From NCBI GenBank assembly GCA_041686855.1, contig JAWLDA010000013.1, forward strand, positions 1 through 64,000: a stretch of DNA of 64,000 bases, given 5' to 3'. The DNA is from JAWLDA01 sp041686855. Lineage in GTDB: Bacteria; Bacillota; Limnochordia; DTU080; RSA5. The first letter of the stretch is position 1, and each line of letters opens with the position of its first letter. A program made the translations under genes and the position numbers. Positions 1 to 7,310 of this stretch are shown in pieces. Below the pieces are notes generated by a model. The model was given only the letters and a program-made list of their open reading frames with translations. It was not told the DNA's origin and ran no database searches.

Positions 1-188
1 ACTTTTCGCAGGGTTACCCACCTGAGAGGCCAACCTCGGTTCGCTTGCGCTAAGTCCCATACTCTCACTTCGGCTTCCTTCAGACCCCACCGTTGCCGAC
101 GACGCCCTTGCCTACGTGTTGCCTTCCCGCTGGTTAGGTGACGAGGATTTCTTTCAATCCTCCGGCTCAGCGAATATGCTGGGCATAC
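1..188 (-). mobile_element. Group II intron, 5' end (class C-like), runs off the window
   Basis: Read on the minus strand, the segment starts GTATGCCCAGCAT directly after the T-run of a T-box terminator. It continues with elements familiar from domain I of bacterial group II introns, including a CACCTAACC motif (about 147-139) and GTCTGAAGGAAGC (about 87-75). Bacterial class C introns are known to insert just downstream of rho-independent terminators, and this is exactly the position seen here. The catalytic domain V and any reverse transcriptase gene would lie beyond the left edge, so mobility and completeness cannot be judged. The class assignment is inferred from the 5' sequence and insertion site. 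Confidence 0.65.
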
Positions 189-479
189 AAAAAACCGTCC
201 CTATGTAGGGACGGAAGTCTCCGCGTTGCCACCCTGCTTGGCGTGCACGCTCGGCTTCCTTGCCGGATACCGACGCGCACAACCCACTCGTTTACTCGGC
301 GGGCGTAACGGGCCCTTGCAACCGTTGGACTTTGTCGCTCTCGTGCTCATGGTCAGAGCGGTTTCGCCCAAGACTCAGGGGTGGAAGTCGCCTTGGCAGG
401 TCCGCCGCTGAAGTCCCACCCTCTCCAGCTCTCTAAAAGACAGCCTACCGGCGCGTCCCCATCATCGCCGCTATGAATT
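189..479 (-). promoter_or_regulatory. T-box riboswitch leader with terminator
   Basis: The minus strand carries the conserved T-box antiterminator sequence AGGGTGGCAACGCGG (235-221), followed by a terminator hairpin (214-195) and six T residues. An AGAGAGC motif near 429 fits the GA-rich bulge of stem I. Aligning the distal side of stem I with known leaders suggests a specifier UCC (385-383, serine) followed by A; this is tentative. T-boxes sense uncharged tRNA and normally control an aminoacyl-tRNA synthetase or amino-acid gene. Here the controlled gene must lie left of the window, beyond the group II intron. Confidence 0.85.
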
Positions 480-485
480 GTCCTG

Positions 486-514
486 ATGATACCGCAAACC
501 GTGGAGAATGGCAA
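486..514 (-). promoter_or_regulatory. Promoter of the T-box leader
   Basis: A sigma-A-like promoter reads TTGCCA, a 17-base spacer, then TATCAT on the minus strand. It sits between the glyA stop codon and the T-box leader, so the leader has its own promoter. Confidence 0.6.
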
Positions 515-570
515 GCGGCGCCAAGCCCCGAGTGCCAAGGGCCCGACGCCAAGCTGTCCATTCCAGGTTA

Positions 571-1845
571 TTACCCTTGGTAGAGCGGATAAGCAGCGCA
601 GAGCTCGCGCACACGACCGAGTAGCTTTGCGTTGACGCCCTCTTGTGCGCCGTTGATCGCAGCCTGCAGCGCCTCGTCGATGATCGAGGCAATCTCCACC
701 ATCTCGGCTTCCCCCATCCCTCGCGTGGTTACAGCCGGTGTGCCAATCCGCACGCCGCTCGTCACGAAGGGGCTCTCCGTATCGTAGGGGATCGTGTTCT
801 TGTTCACCGTGACGCCGACTTCATCGAGGGCCTTCTCCGCCTCTTTTCCGGTGAGACCGCGACTCTTCACGTCGACCAACACGAGGTGATTATCCGTGCC
901 TCCCGAAACCAGTCGCCAGCCCCGCTCGACAAGTGCAGTGCCGAGGGCCCTGGCGTTGGCTACGATCTGCTGCTGGTATGCCGCAAACTCGGAACTCAAC
1001 GCCTCCTTAAAGGCGACGGCTTTCCCGGCAATCACGTGCATGAGCGGGCCACCTTGCAATCCGGGGAAGACGGACTTGTCGATCGCTTTTGCGTACTCCT
1101 CGGTACACAAGACGAGACCGCCCCGGGGACCTCGCAGCGTCTTGTGAGTGGTCGTTGTGACAAACTGAGCGTGCGGCACCGGGCTTGGATGAATGCCCGC
1201 TGCAACCAGGCCCGCGATGTGAGCCATATCGACCATCAAGAGAGCGCCGACTTCGTCGGAGATCGATCGAAACGCCGCAAAGTCAATCTCTCTAGGGTAC
1301 GCGCTGGCTCCGGCAATGATCAACTTAGGCTTCTCGGCCCGGGCTTGGTCGCGCAGAGCGTCGTAATCGATGCGCTCCGTCTCCTTGGAGACCTGATACG
1401 GCACCACCTCAAACCACTTGCCTGAGAGGTTTACCGGCGATCCATGGGTCAGGTGGCCTCCGTGTGGGAGGGCCATCCCCATGATCTTATCCCCGGGCTC
1501 GAGGGCGGCAAAAAAGACGGTCTGATTGGCCTGAGCGCCCGAATGCGGTTGTACATTGGCATGGTCTGCGCCAAAGATCTCTTTGGCGCGCTGAATAGCG
1601 AGCTCTTCGGCAATATCGACGAACTCACACCCACCGTAGTAGCGTCGCCCGGGAAGACCCTCAGCGTACTTGTTGGTGAGGACCGACCCTTGCGCCTCCA
1701 ACACTGCTTGGCTCACGAAATTTTCGGAAGCGATCAGCTCAATCCCCGTGTTTTGCCGGGTCTTCTCCTTTTGAATTGCATCATAAATCTCCGCGTCGAC
1801 TTCCTGCAACGAAGCCCAACGCTCTGCTTGGGTCTTGGTCGGCAT
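571..1845 (-). CDS. glyA: Serine hydroxymethyltransferase
   Basis: This is a PLP enzyme that interconverts serine and glycine with tetrahydrofolate and so supplies one-carbon units. The 424-residue protein has the usual family length. The PLP-lysine motif TTTTHKTLRGPRGG lies near residue 235, and SGAQAN and the N-terminal ELIASENF motif are present. The ATG start is preceded by AAGGGG on the minus strand. An inverted repeat at about 1919-1950 lies in its 5' region. The downstream T-box with a possible serine specifier would fit a serine/glycine theme, but that link is inferred. Confidence 0.97.
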   Translation of the reverse strand: MPTKTQAERWASLQEVDAEIYDAIQKEKTRQNTGIELIASENFVSQAVLEAQGSVLTNKYAEGLPGRRYYGGCEFVDIAEELAIQRAKEIFGADHANVQPHSGAQANQTVFFAALEPGDKIMGMALPHGGHLTHGSPVNLSGKWFEVVPYQVSKETERIDYDALRDQARAEKPKLIIAGASAYPREIDFAAFRSISDEVGALLMVDMAHIAGLVAAGIHPSPVPHAQFVTTTTHKTLRGPRGGLVLCTEEYAKAIDKSVFPGLQGGPLMHVIAGKAVAFKEALSSEFAAYQQQIVANARALGTALVERGWRLVSGGTDNHLVLVDVKSRGLTGKEAEKALDEVGVTVNKNTIPYDTESPFVTSGVRIGTPAVTTRGMGEAEMVEIASIIDEALQAAINGAQEGVNAKLLGRVRELCAAYPLYQG

Positions 1846-2006
1846 TTAAAGTACCCCTTTCCTAGCGGATCACGTAACGAGATTTCGTGCTCTGATTCTT
1901 TCGGACCTGCGCATTTTTGGGTATGACGGCCGCCCGAGCCTCATACCCCTAAGTATCAAACGATTCCACACCCAAACGTCTTGGTGAAGCGAGGTCGAAG
2001 CCGACC

Positions 2007-2279
2007 GTGTTGACGGAAGAGGCAAAAATTGTCGCTGGAATGGCTCTTCTGCGTATGCTGGCCGGCACGGTCGAAGTGTCGGCGGCTTTGCTTATGCTCA
2101 AGTTCCAACGAGTGGAGACCGCGTTTCAAATTAATGCAGTCCTCGGTCTCGTCGGCCCGCTGATGTTTGTCGCGGTGAGTGCCCTCGGACTCATTGGCCT
2201 TGCGGGCAAAGTCTCCTATGTTAAGCTGGCGCTGATCGCGACCGGTGTCCTACTCATTTTAGTTGCCGCTCGCAAGTAA
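2007..2279 (+). CDS. YqhV-like (DUF2619) small membrane protein
   Basis: The 90-residue protein is very hydrophobic with about three membrane segments. The RMLAGTVEVSAALLMLKF and INAVLGLVGP stretches resemble DUF2619/YqhV of Bacilli, a family of unknown function often found near spoIIIA genes. It starts with GTG. It stands alone between the divergent glyA and a convergent hydrolase gene, so context adds nothing to its role. Confidence 0.65.
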   Translation: MLTEEAKIVAGMALLRMLAGTVEVSAALLMLKFQRVETAFQINAVLGLVGPLMFVAVSALGLIGLAGKVSYVKLALIATGVLLILVAARK

Positions 2280-2323
2280 GCGAGTGCGCTGTCGGCAATT
2301 TTGACGCTCCACCGCTCCGACAC

Positions 2324-3421
2324 TTACGCGCCGATCTCGTGCCACTCCCATCCGTCGTCCGTGGGTGGCCCCCATATCGCCCAAAAGCCCCGCGCTTCCG
2401 GCTCCAAGACTGCGGCTGCGCAGGTGCGAGCCGGGAGTCTTCTGGGATCGCCTCCGGTGATCGACTCTTCGCCGTACCGACAGATGCAGTCCGGCTCCCC
2501 GTCACGATTCTGCAGGAGTCCCTTGAGACCCTCAGAGTCAATCTTACCCCTTTTCTGTTGGAGGAGGTGCGTCGCGGTCCCTTCCCGCGTGACCGAATTG
2601 ACGAGCGAATCCTGTGAGGGAGCGAGATCAGCGTCTCGATAGTGGTTAGCGTGTCCGTAAACCCCTGCGCTCGCTTCAAAAGAGCGATGACGAAGGGCTG
2701 TCGTCTCGATACCCACACCGTGAGCATCGGCGTCGACAAGGTAGTAGTGGTGCCCTGACGCTCTGGGCGCACGGGTGATGGCTGAGACCGCCGCGTCAAA
2801 GTTCTCCGCCTGAAGCGCTGCATGAATCATCGCTAAGTAAATCACTCCGGGTCTCGCGTCGTCCGGCGTAAGGTTGTTATTCCCGATGCCGAGGCCGTAC
2901 TCGTTCACTCCAATGAGGCTGAGACAGCCTGCCGTCGTCAAGGAGAGCGTGCGAGGTCCCTTGTCAGGTCGGCGTTCAACAATGAGAATGTGAGGCTCGG
3001 CCGAAGCGTGCATATCCCACGTTTGCGCCGCATAGGTGCGCCCGGTCGACGTTGCTTCCGGCAACACAAAAAGCGAGGTGCACTCTGTGATGTCCGCACT
3101 GGGCGCTTGGACCACGACATCTTTGAAGTCTGTAAACCCATTGCCGATCAACAAGCGGGCGGGATCGATGCCGGCGCCCTCCGCGATGCCGAGGAACTCT
3201 TCGTGGATCCGTGGGTTCCAACGCTCCTGAATCTCGAGCATCTTGCGGGCGACGTCTAAACAGAGCGCTTCATCAGGCGTCGCGCCCACGAATTCCATCT
3301 CCTGCAACGTGAGGCGCAAGCGCTCTTCGGCAAGAACGTGAGCGCTGTCTGCAACGGCCCGACCGTACTGTTGGCCCATCTCACGCGGTGATCCTTCCAC
3401 CTTAATCACTGGAATCGCCAT
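2324..3421 (-). CDS. C45-family autoproteolytic acyltransferase/hydrolase
   Basis: This resembles the acyl-CoA:6-aminopenicillanate acyltransferase (peptidase C45) group of Ntn hydrolases. Family members cleave themselves before a cysteine that becomes the N-terminal nucleophile of the large subunit. The likely nucleophile here is Cys114 in ITECTSLFV, followed by QTWDMHA and the GVNEYGLGIGNNNL stretch typical of the fold. The length of 365 residues fits the family. Real substrates are usually unknown amides or acyl groups, and a role in beta-lactam chemistry should not be assumed. It is monocistronic and convergent with the YqhV-like gene. Confidence 0.8.
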   Translation of the reverse strand: MAIPVIKVEGSPREMGQQYGRAVADSAHVLAEERLRLTLQEMEFVGATPDEALCLDVARKMLEIQERWNPRIHEEFLGIAEGAGIDPARLLIGNGFTDFKDVVVQAPSADITECTSLFVLPEATSTGRTYAAQTWDMHASAEPHILIVERRPDKGPRTLSLTTAGCLSLIGVNEYGLGIGNNNLTPDDARPGVIYLAMIHAALQAENFDAAVSAITRAPRASGHHYYLVDADAHGVGIETTALRHRSFEASAGVYGHANHYRDADLAPSQDSLVNSVTREGTATHLLQQKRGKIDSEGLKGLLQNRDGEPDCICRYGEESITGGDPRRLPARTCAAAVLEPEARGFWAIWGPPTDDGWEWHEIGA

Positions 3422-3596
3422 CGACTGTCTCTTCCCTTCAAAATTGTTAGTGCACTACTCATCACCATTTTCCGTGGCACGCAATCTTCCTTTGTTGCTG
3501 CCACAGCGACCGTGAATAAGGCAGGGATTCTTTGCGGTCCGTCAAAGGCGTGCCGGTGGGCATCGCAATCGTACTCACTAGAACGGAGGATCGGGG

Positions 3597-4265
3597 TTGC
3601 AAGAGACGGAGCTGTACGGACCGGTCAAAGAGTTTCTCACCCGGCTCGGATTTGACGTGAAGGGAGAGGTTTCGGGGTGCGATGTCGTGGCAACCCGTGA
3701 CGGCGAGGTTGTCGTTGTGGAGTTGAAGCGCACAATGAACCTTACGCTCCTGCTCCAGGGAGTGGACCGCCAACGCATGACCGACTCGGTCTACCTCGCC
3801 GTCGCGGCGCCCAAGAACTCCCGCCAACGCCGCTGGCAAGAGTGTTTACGACTCTGCCGCATGCTGGGCCTTGGGGTGATCACCGTCACGCGCCGCCGCC
3901 AGGGCGATTGGGTCGAGGTGGTGACCGATCCAGAGCCGTACCAACCGCGACGCAGTGCCGGGCGCAGGCTCCGTCTCCTCCAGGAGTTTAATGAACGCTC
4001 TGGCGATTACAACGTCGGAGGAAGCACCAGGCGCCCTTTGATGACCGCGTACCGTGAAGAGGCGCTACAGATCGCCCGTTACCTCGAGCGCCACGGACCG
4101 AGTCGATTGCGGGATATACGGACGGGGGTCAGCGGCGAGAAGACGGCTTCGATCCTACAAAACAATGTGTACGGCTGGTTCACGCGCCTTTCTCGTGGCG
4201 TGTACGCCCTCACGCCGATGGGCGAGAAGGCGCTCAGCACATATCAATCCTTTTTGCAACCGTAG
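3597..4265 (+). CDS. DUF2161 protein, PD-(D/E)XK nuclease-like
   Basis: The N-terminal half has a restriction-nuclease-like core: Asp29 in GCDVVA and Glu42-Leu-Lys44 in VVVELKR fit the D...ExK signature. The C-terminal part (about 155-222) looks like a winged helix (RYLERHGPSRLRDIRTG, GVYALTPMGEKAL). This matches DUF2161, annotated as a putative phosphodiesterase/nuclease, with biological role unknown. The start is TTG, with CGGAGG upstream. It is not next to other defence or repair genes. Confidence 0.7.
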   Translation: MQETELYGPVKEFLTRLGFDVKGEVSGCDVVATRDGEVVVVELKRTMNLTLLLQGVDRQRMTDSVYLAVAAPKNSRQRRWQECLRLCRMLGLGVITVTRRRQGDWVEVVTDPEPYQPRRSAGRRLRLLQEFNERSGDYNVGGSTRRPLMTAYREEALQIARYLERHGPSRLRDIRTGVSGEKTASILQNNVYGWFTRLSRGVYALTPMGEKALSTYQSFLQP

Positions 4266-4305
4266 ATTCGCCGTCGGCTCACTCAAAGCGGTCGTTAAAC
4301 CACCA

Positions 4306-4353
4306 GGGAGGTCGCCGCCCGGGAGGTTTCCGTCCGGGAAGTTACCGCCCGGG
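4306..4353. repeat. 15-bp tandem repeat, about three copies
   Basis: Three consecutive units begin GGGAGGTCGCCGCCC, GGGAGGTTTCCGTCC and GGGAAGTTACCGCCC, and a fourth starts with GGG. Unit junctions contain CCCGGG palindromes, so the array can fold into GC-rich hairpins. It spans the convergent gap and the last codons of the YlbF-family gene. It may serve as a bidirectional terminator, though no T-run follows. Confidence 0.7.
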
Positions 4354-4803
4354 CACCCAGAGACGACTGCGACCCGTACCCGGATTCTCGTCAGGACGCG
4401 ATTCCCCGGAAGGCGCCTCGCCCAGCTGTTGTGGGCTGCCCTCTTGCGCCGACTCCTCGTCCTGGGGCACCTCAACTCCGACCGCTTCGGCCAGCATGCG
4501 CTGAATCTCGGCGAGCATCTCGCTAAATGCGGCCTCCGCCTCGATCACTTTGCGGACGTACGGGTTAAACGCAACGAGTTGATACGCCTCTTGGAGGGAT
4601 TGCACTTCAGCCTCCGAGGGGTTTTGACCCGACATCACTTTTTGCTGCAGCGCCATTTGTTTTTGTTGGAAGTCGCGCAGCATAATCTTGGCGGCTTCGT
4701 GATTGTCGAGCTCGTCACGAGCATCTTTAAACGTCGTGTACTCCTCGGACTCTGCCAACGCCTGCGCCAGCGCCTCGGCCTTGGCCTTCACTTCAGGATT
4801 CAT
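4342..4803 (-). CDS. YlbF/YmcA family protein
   Basis: The 153-residue alpha-helical protein (residues 1-115) matches the YlbF/YmcA family: EALAQALAESEEYTTFKDA, FQQKQMALQQKVMSGQNPSEAE and NPYVRKVIEAEAAFSEML. In Bacillus these proteins form a complex that acts with RNase Y in mRNA maturation and affects competence, biofilm and sporulation. The C-terminal 40 residues are low-complexity, acidic then Pro/Gly/Arg-rich, and run into a 15-bp repeat. The ATG overlaps the stop of the upstream membrane protein gene (ATGA), so the two are co-translated. Confidence 0.8.
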   Translation of the reverse strand: MNPEVKAKAEALAQALAESEEYTTFKDARDELDNHEAAKIMLRDFQQKQMALQQKVMSGQNPSEAEVQSLQEAYQLVAFNPYVRKVIEAEAAFSEMLAEIQRMLAEAVGVEVPQDEESAQEGSPQQLGEAPSGESRPDENPGTGRSRLWVPGR

Positions 4804-5048
4804 GAGGGAATAGCCCCTTCCAAATCACGTTTACCCTCTTGCTGTCGGTTGCTGATCATGCGGGCGCGCACGTACGCGTCGAGGATCGCAGCCAACCAGA
4901 GGACCAGATAACCCAACCCAAAAAAGAAGAACCCTGCTACACTTCCGACGATAAAAAACATTCCCTTAGCAAAGTCTTCGTTGTATATCTGACCCAAACC
5001 AGGGATGAGGAATGAGAATAAGACGGCCATTGCAACGCGTCTGTTCAT
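4800..5048 (-). CDS. Small two-helix membrane protein (TM2-like)
   Basis: The 82-residue protein has an N-terminal hydrophobic helix with FLIPGLGQIYN, a motif typical of TM2/DUF5683-type small membrane proteins, then FIVGSVAGFFFFGLGYLVLWLAAILDAY. The tail is charged and cytoplasmic. Function is unknown. It is the first gene of a two-gene unit with the YlbF-family gene. Confidence 0.65.
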   Translation of the reverse strand: MNRRVAMAVLFSFLIPGLGQIYNEDFAKGMFFIVGSVAGFFFFGLGYLVLWLAAILDAYVRARMISNRQQEGKRDLEGAIPS

Positions 5049-5137
5049 TCGCTTTCACCTCTTTATGAGTCAGTATAACACACACGAGACGACACACAAC
5101 GGGCGCTCAGCGCTGGAGGCTTCCCGGGGATGCTCCC

Positions 5138-5968
5138 TTAGACATGTGTACGGAATCGGTCTTTGATGAGCGCCAAAACCTCCTCCCCCGTGCGGCGCCA
5201 GAGGTCTTCGTTAAAGATCTCCACTTCGATCGGTCCAGCGTATCCTGCGTCTTCGACCGCTGCGCGGATGCGACGGAGCTGAATGACGCCATCGCCCATC
5301 ATTCCCCGTCCGTTCAGTATATGGGGAAGTGGGACGATCCAATCGTTGACGTGGTACCCGAATATGCGCCCGCGCGCTCGGCGGATCTCACGATACACGT
5401 GAGGGTCCCACCAGACGTGATACACGTCGATGATCACCCCTACATTTGGCGCCCCGACCTCATCGATGATATCATTTGCCTGTGCGAGTGTGGAGACGGC
5501 AGAGCGGTCCGCCGCGAACATGGGATGCAGGGGTTCGATCCCCAGCTTTACACCGCGGTTCTGAGCGTATGGGACGAGTGCCTCGATGGCGTCGACCACC
5601 TGACGCCTCGCCCGAGCGATGTTTCGGTCAGCCGCCGGGCCACAGACCAACACCAACACGTCCGTACCCAACGTCACGCACTCGTCGATGGCCCTTCGGT
5701 TGTCGTCGAGATTCTCCCGAAACGCCTGCTCGGTCGCCGCCGGAAACATGCCGCCTCGGCACAGGCTCGAGACTGACAGGCCTGCCTCTTTTACGAGCCG
5801 TGCAGCCGTCTCGATGCCGGTCTCACGCACTTTATGCCGCCAGAGTCCAATGTGAGAGATACCGGCGGCAGCGCAACCCGCTACCGCGTCTTCTAATCGC
5901 CACTGATCGGTCGTCATCTGATTGAGGCTGAGACGCCCCAGATCGGTGCAAGGCTCCACCCAGTCCAC
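5138..5968 (-). CDS. Sugar phosphate isomerase/epimerase (xylose isomerase-like TIM barrel)
   Basis: The AP-endonuclease-2/xylose-isomerase-like barrel is shown by GIEPLHP (Glu, metal), IIDVYHVWWD (Asp/His), GYHVNDW (His) and IEVEIFN (Glu) towards the C-terminus, the usual metal-binding set. Such enzymes isomerise or epimerise sugars, keto-sugars or inositol derivatives. The GTG start follows immediately on the TAA of the upstream Gfo/Idh/MocA gene (TAAGTG), so the pair is translationally coupled. The substrate is unknown; the partner suggests oxidation of a sugar followed by isomerisation of the keto product. Confidence 0.82.
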   Translation of the reverse strand: MDWVEPCTDLGRLSLNQMTTDQWRLEDAVAGCAAAGISHIGLWRHKVRETGIETAARLVKEAGLSVSSLCRGGMFPAATEQAFRENLDDNRRAIDECVTLGTDVLVLVCGPAADRNIARARRQVVDAIEALVPYAQNRGVKLGIEPLHPMFAADRSAVSTLAQANDIIDEVGAPNVGVIIDVYHVWWDPHVYREIRRARGRIFGYHVNDWIVPLPHILNGRGMMGDGVIQLRRIRAAVEDAGYAGPIEVEIFNEDLWRRTGEEVLALIKDRFRTHV

Positions 5969-7135
5969 TTAAGCCTCTCCCCCCTGCCCCTCGGGCGTGA
6001 GTTGGGGAATGGTAACCCACCGGCGTTGTTGCCACGCCTCAAGACTCAACTCTGCTAGTTGAACGCCCTTTGCTCCCTCCATGAAGTCCCAAGGGAACGG
6101 TTCGTCAGCCACGAGATGGCGCAGGAAGAGCTCCCACTGCACCTTAAATGCATTCTCAAACTCTTGGTTGTCGGGGACCTCGAGCCAATCGGCGCGGAAG
6201 TCGTGTGTGTTCGGAACATCGGGATTCCAAACCGGCTTCGGGGTCTGCGAACGGTGTTGTGCCTTGCAACTTCGCAGCCCAGCGACGGCGCTCCCCTCGG
6301 TTCCGTCCACCTGAAAGCTGACGAGCTCATCCCGGTACACTCTCACCGTCCACGAAGAGTTAGCCTGTACGACAACTCCGTTCTCAAGCTCAAACATTGC
6401 ATAGGCAGCGTCGTCGGCGGTCGCCTTGTACGTGTTGCCTTCCTCATCCACGCGAGTCGGAATGTGTGTCGCCCCGAGGCAAGCGACGCTTTTGACAGGA
6501 CCAAAGAGCCCTTCGATCACATACCTCCAGTGGGCAAACATGTCGACGATTATCCCACCGCCCTCTTCCTGCCGATAGTTCCACGAAGGCCGCTGTGCCT
6601 TTTGCCAATCGCCTTCGAATACCCAGTAGCCAAACTCGATACGCACCGAGAGAATTCGGCCAAAGAAGCCGCTGTCGACAAGGCGTTTCAGCTTTAACAA
6701 CCCGGGCAGCCAAAGCTTATCCTGCACGACGCCGTTCTTTAGCCCTGCCTCCCTTACCTCTTGTGCCAGTTCAAGGCTTGTCCGAAGGTCTGAAGCGACC
6801 GGTTTCTCGCAATAGATATGCTTCCCTGCCTTGATTGCCTTGCGCACGGCGGCGGCTCTGAGCGCCGTCGTCTGCGAATCAAAGTAAAGCTCGTCGTTGG
6901 GATCGGCTAACGCAGCGTCAAGGTCTGTCGTCCAACGCTCAATCCCGTGTGACTTAGCCAAATTCGCCAACTTCTGCTCGTTGCGACCGACAAGAATCGG
7001 GTCGGGCATGATGCTCTCTCCACTTGGGAGGAGCACGCCTCCTTGCTCTCTTATCGCGACAATCGAACGAGCCAAATGCTGATTGGCGCCCATACGGCCG
7101 GTTACACCGTTCATGATGATGCCCACACGTCTCAT
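5969..7135 (-). CDS. Gfo/Idh/MocA family oxidoreductase
   Basis: This NAD(P)-dependent sugar or inositol dehydrogenase-like protein has 388 residues. An N-terminal Rossmann region (RRVGIIMNGVTGRMG) is followed by the CEKPVA motif near residue 135, where the lysine is catalytic in the family, and by a C-terminal alpha/beta substrate domain. The nucleotide loop is atypical, with an inserted segment after NGVTGRMGANQHLARS. GGAGG precedes the ATG. It is coupled to the isomerase gene and transcribed divergently from a second Gfo/Idh/MocA gene, with a palindromic operator candidate between them. Confidence 0.85.
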   Translation of the reverse strand: MRRVGIIMNGVTGRMGANQHLARSIVAIREQGGVLLPSGESIMPDPILVGRNEQKLANLAKSHGIERWTTDLDAALADPNDELYFDSQTTALRAAAVRKAIKAGKHIYCEKPVASDLRTSLELAQEVREAGLKNGVVQDKLWLPGLLKLKRLVDSGFFGRILSVRIEFGYWVFEGDWQKAQRPSWNYRQEEGGGIIVDMFAHWRYVIEGLFGPVKSVACLGATHIPTRVDEEGNTYKATADDAAYAMFELENGVVVQANSSWTVRVYRDELVSFQVDGTEGSAVAGLRSCKAQHRSQTPKPVWNPDVPNTHDFRADWLEVPDNQEFENAFKVQWELFLRHLVADEPFPWDFMEGAKGVQLAELSLEAWQQRRWVTIPQLTPEGQGGEA

Positions 7136-7153
7136 CGGTTCGTACCTCCAGTG

Positions 7154-7167
7154 TCGAAACGTTTCGA
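7154..7167. promoter_or_regulatory. Perfect 14-bp palindrome, LacI-type operator candidate
   Basis: TCGAAACGTTTCGA is a perfect palindrome with a central CpG, the usual form of LacI/GalR-family operators. It lies in the divergent gap between two Gfo/Idh/MocA genes, close to the ribosome-binding site of the minus-strand gene. No LacI-family regulator gene is visible in this window. Confidence 0.5.
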
Positions 7168-7310
7168 TTCAAATCACCATTTCCGTGGCGCCTATGAAAT
7201 TCCTCCCACATCGGTTTCGATACATTCACAGCAATATCCAGGACTGGGGCGGTTGGACAAAGAAAGATCGTCTCACGTGCAACTATCTGACGAAAAGGAG
7301 GAAGGGCCGA

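Noticed and set aside
643..1425. Long plus-strand open frame of 260 codons
   Set aside because: It lies entirely opposite glyA, has no family resemblance and no ribosome-binding site; it is a codon-bias shadow.
1919..1950. Inverted repeat upstream of glyA as a riboswitch or terminator
   Set aside because: A GGGTATGA/TCATACCC hairpin exists, but no T-run follows on the minus strand and no riboswitch consensus was recognised.
4054..4911. Plus-strand open frame of 285 codons with PPGR-type repeats
   Set aside because: It overlaps the DUF2161 gene in another frame and lies opposite the YlbF-family gene; the repeats come from the 15-bp array.
7083..7310. N-terminal extension of the plus-strand Gfo/Idh/MocA protein
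   Set aside because: The extension crosses the operator candidate and the divergent gene start, while AAGGAGG and the Rossmann start support ATG 7311.
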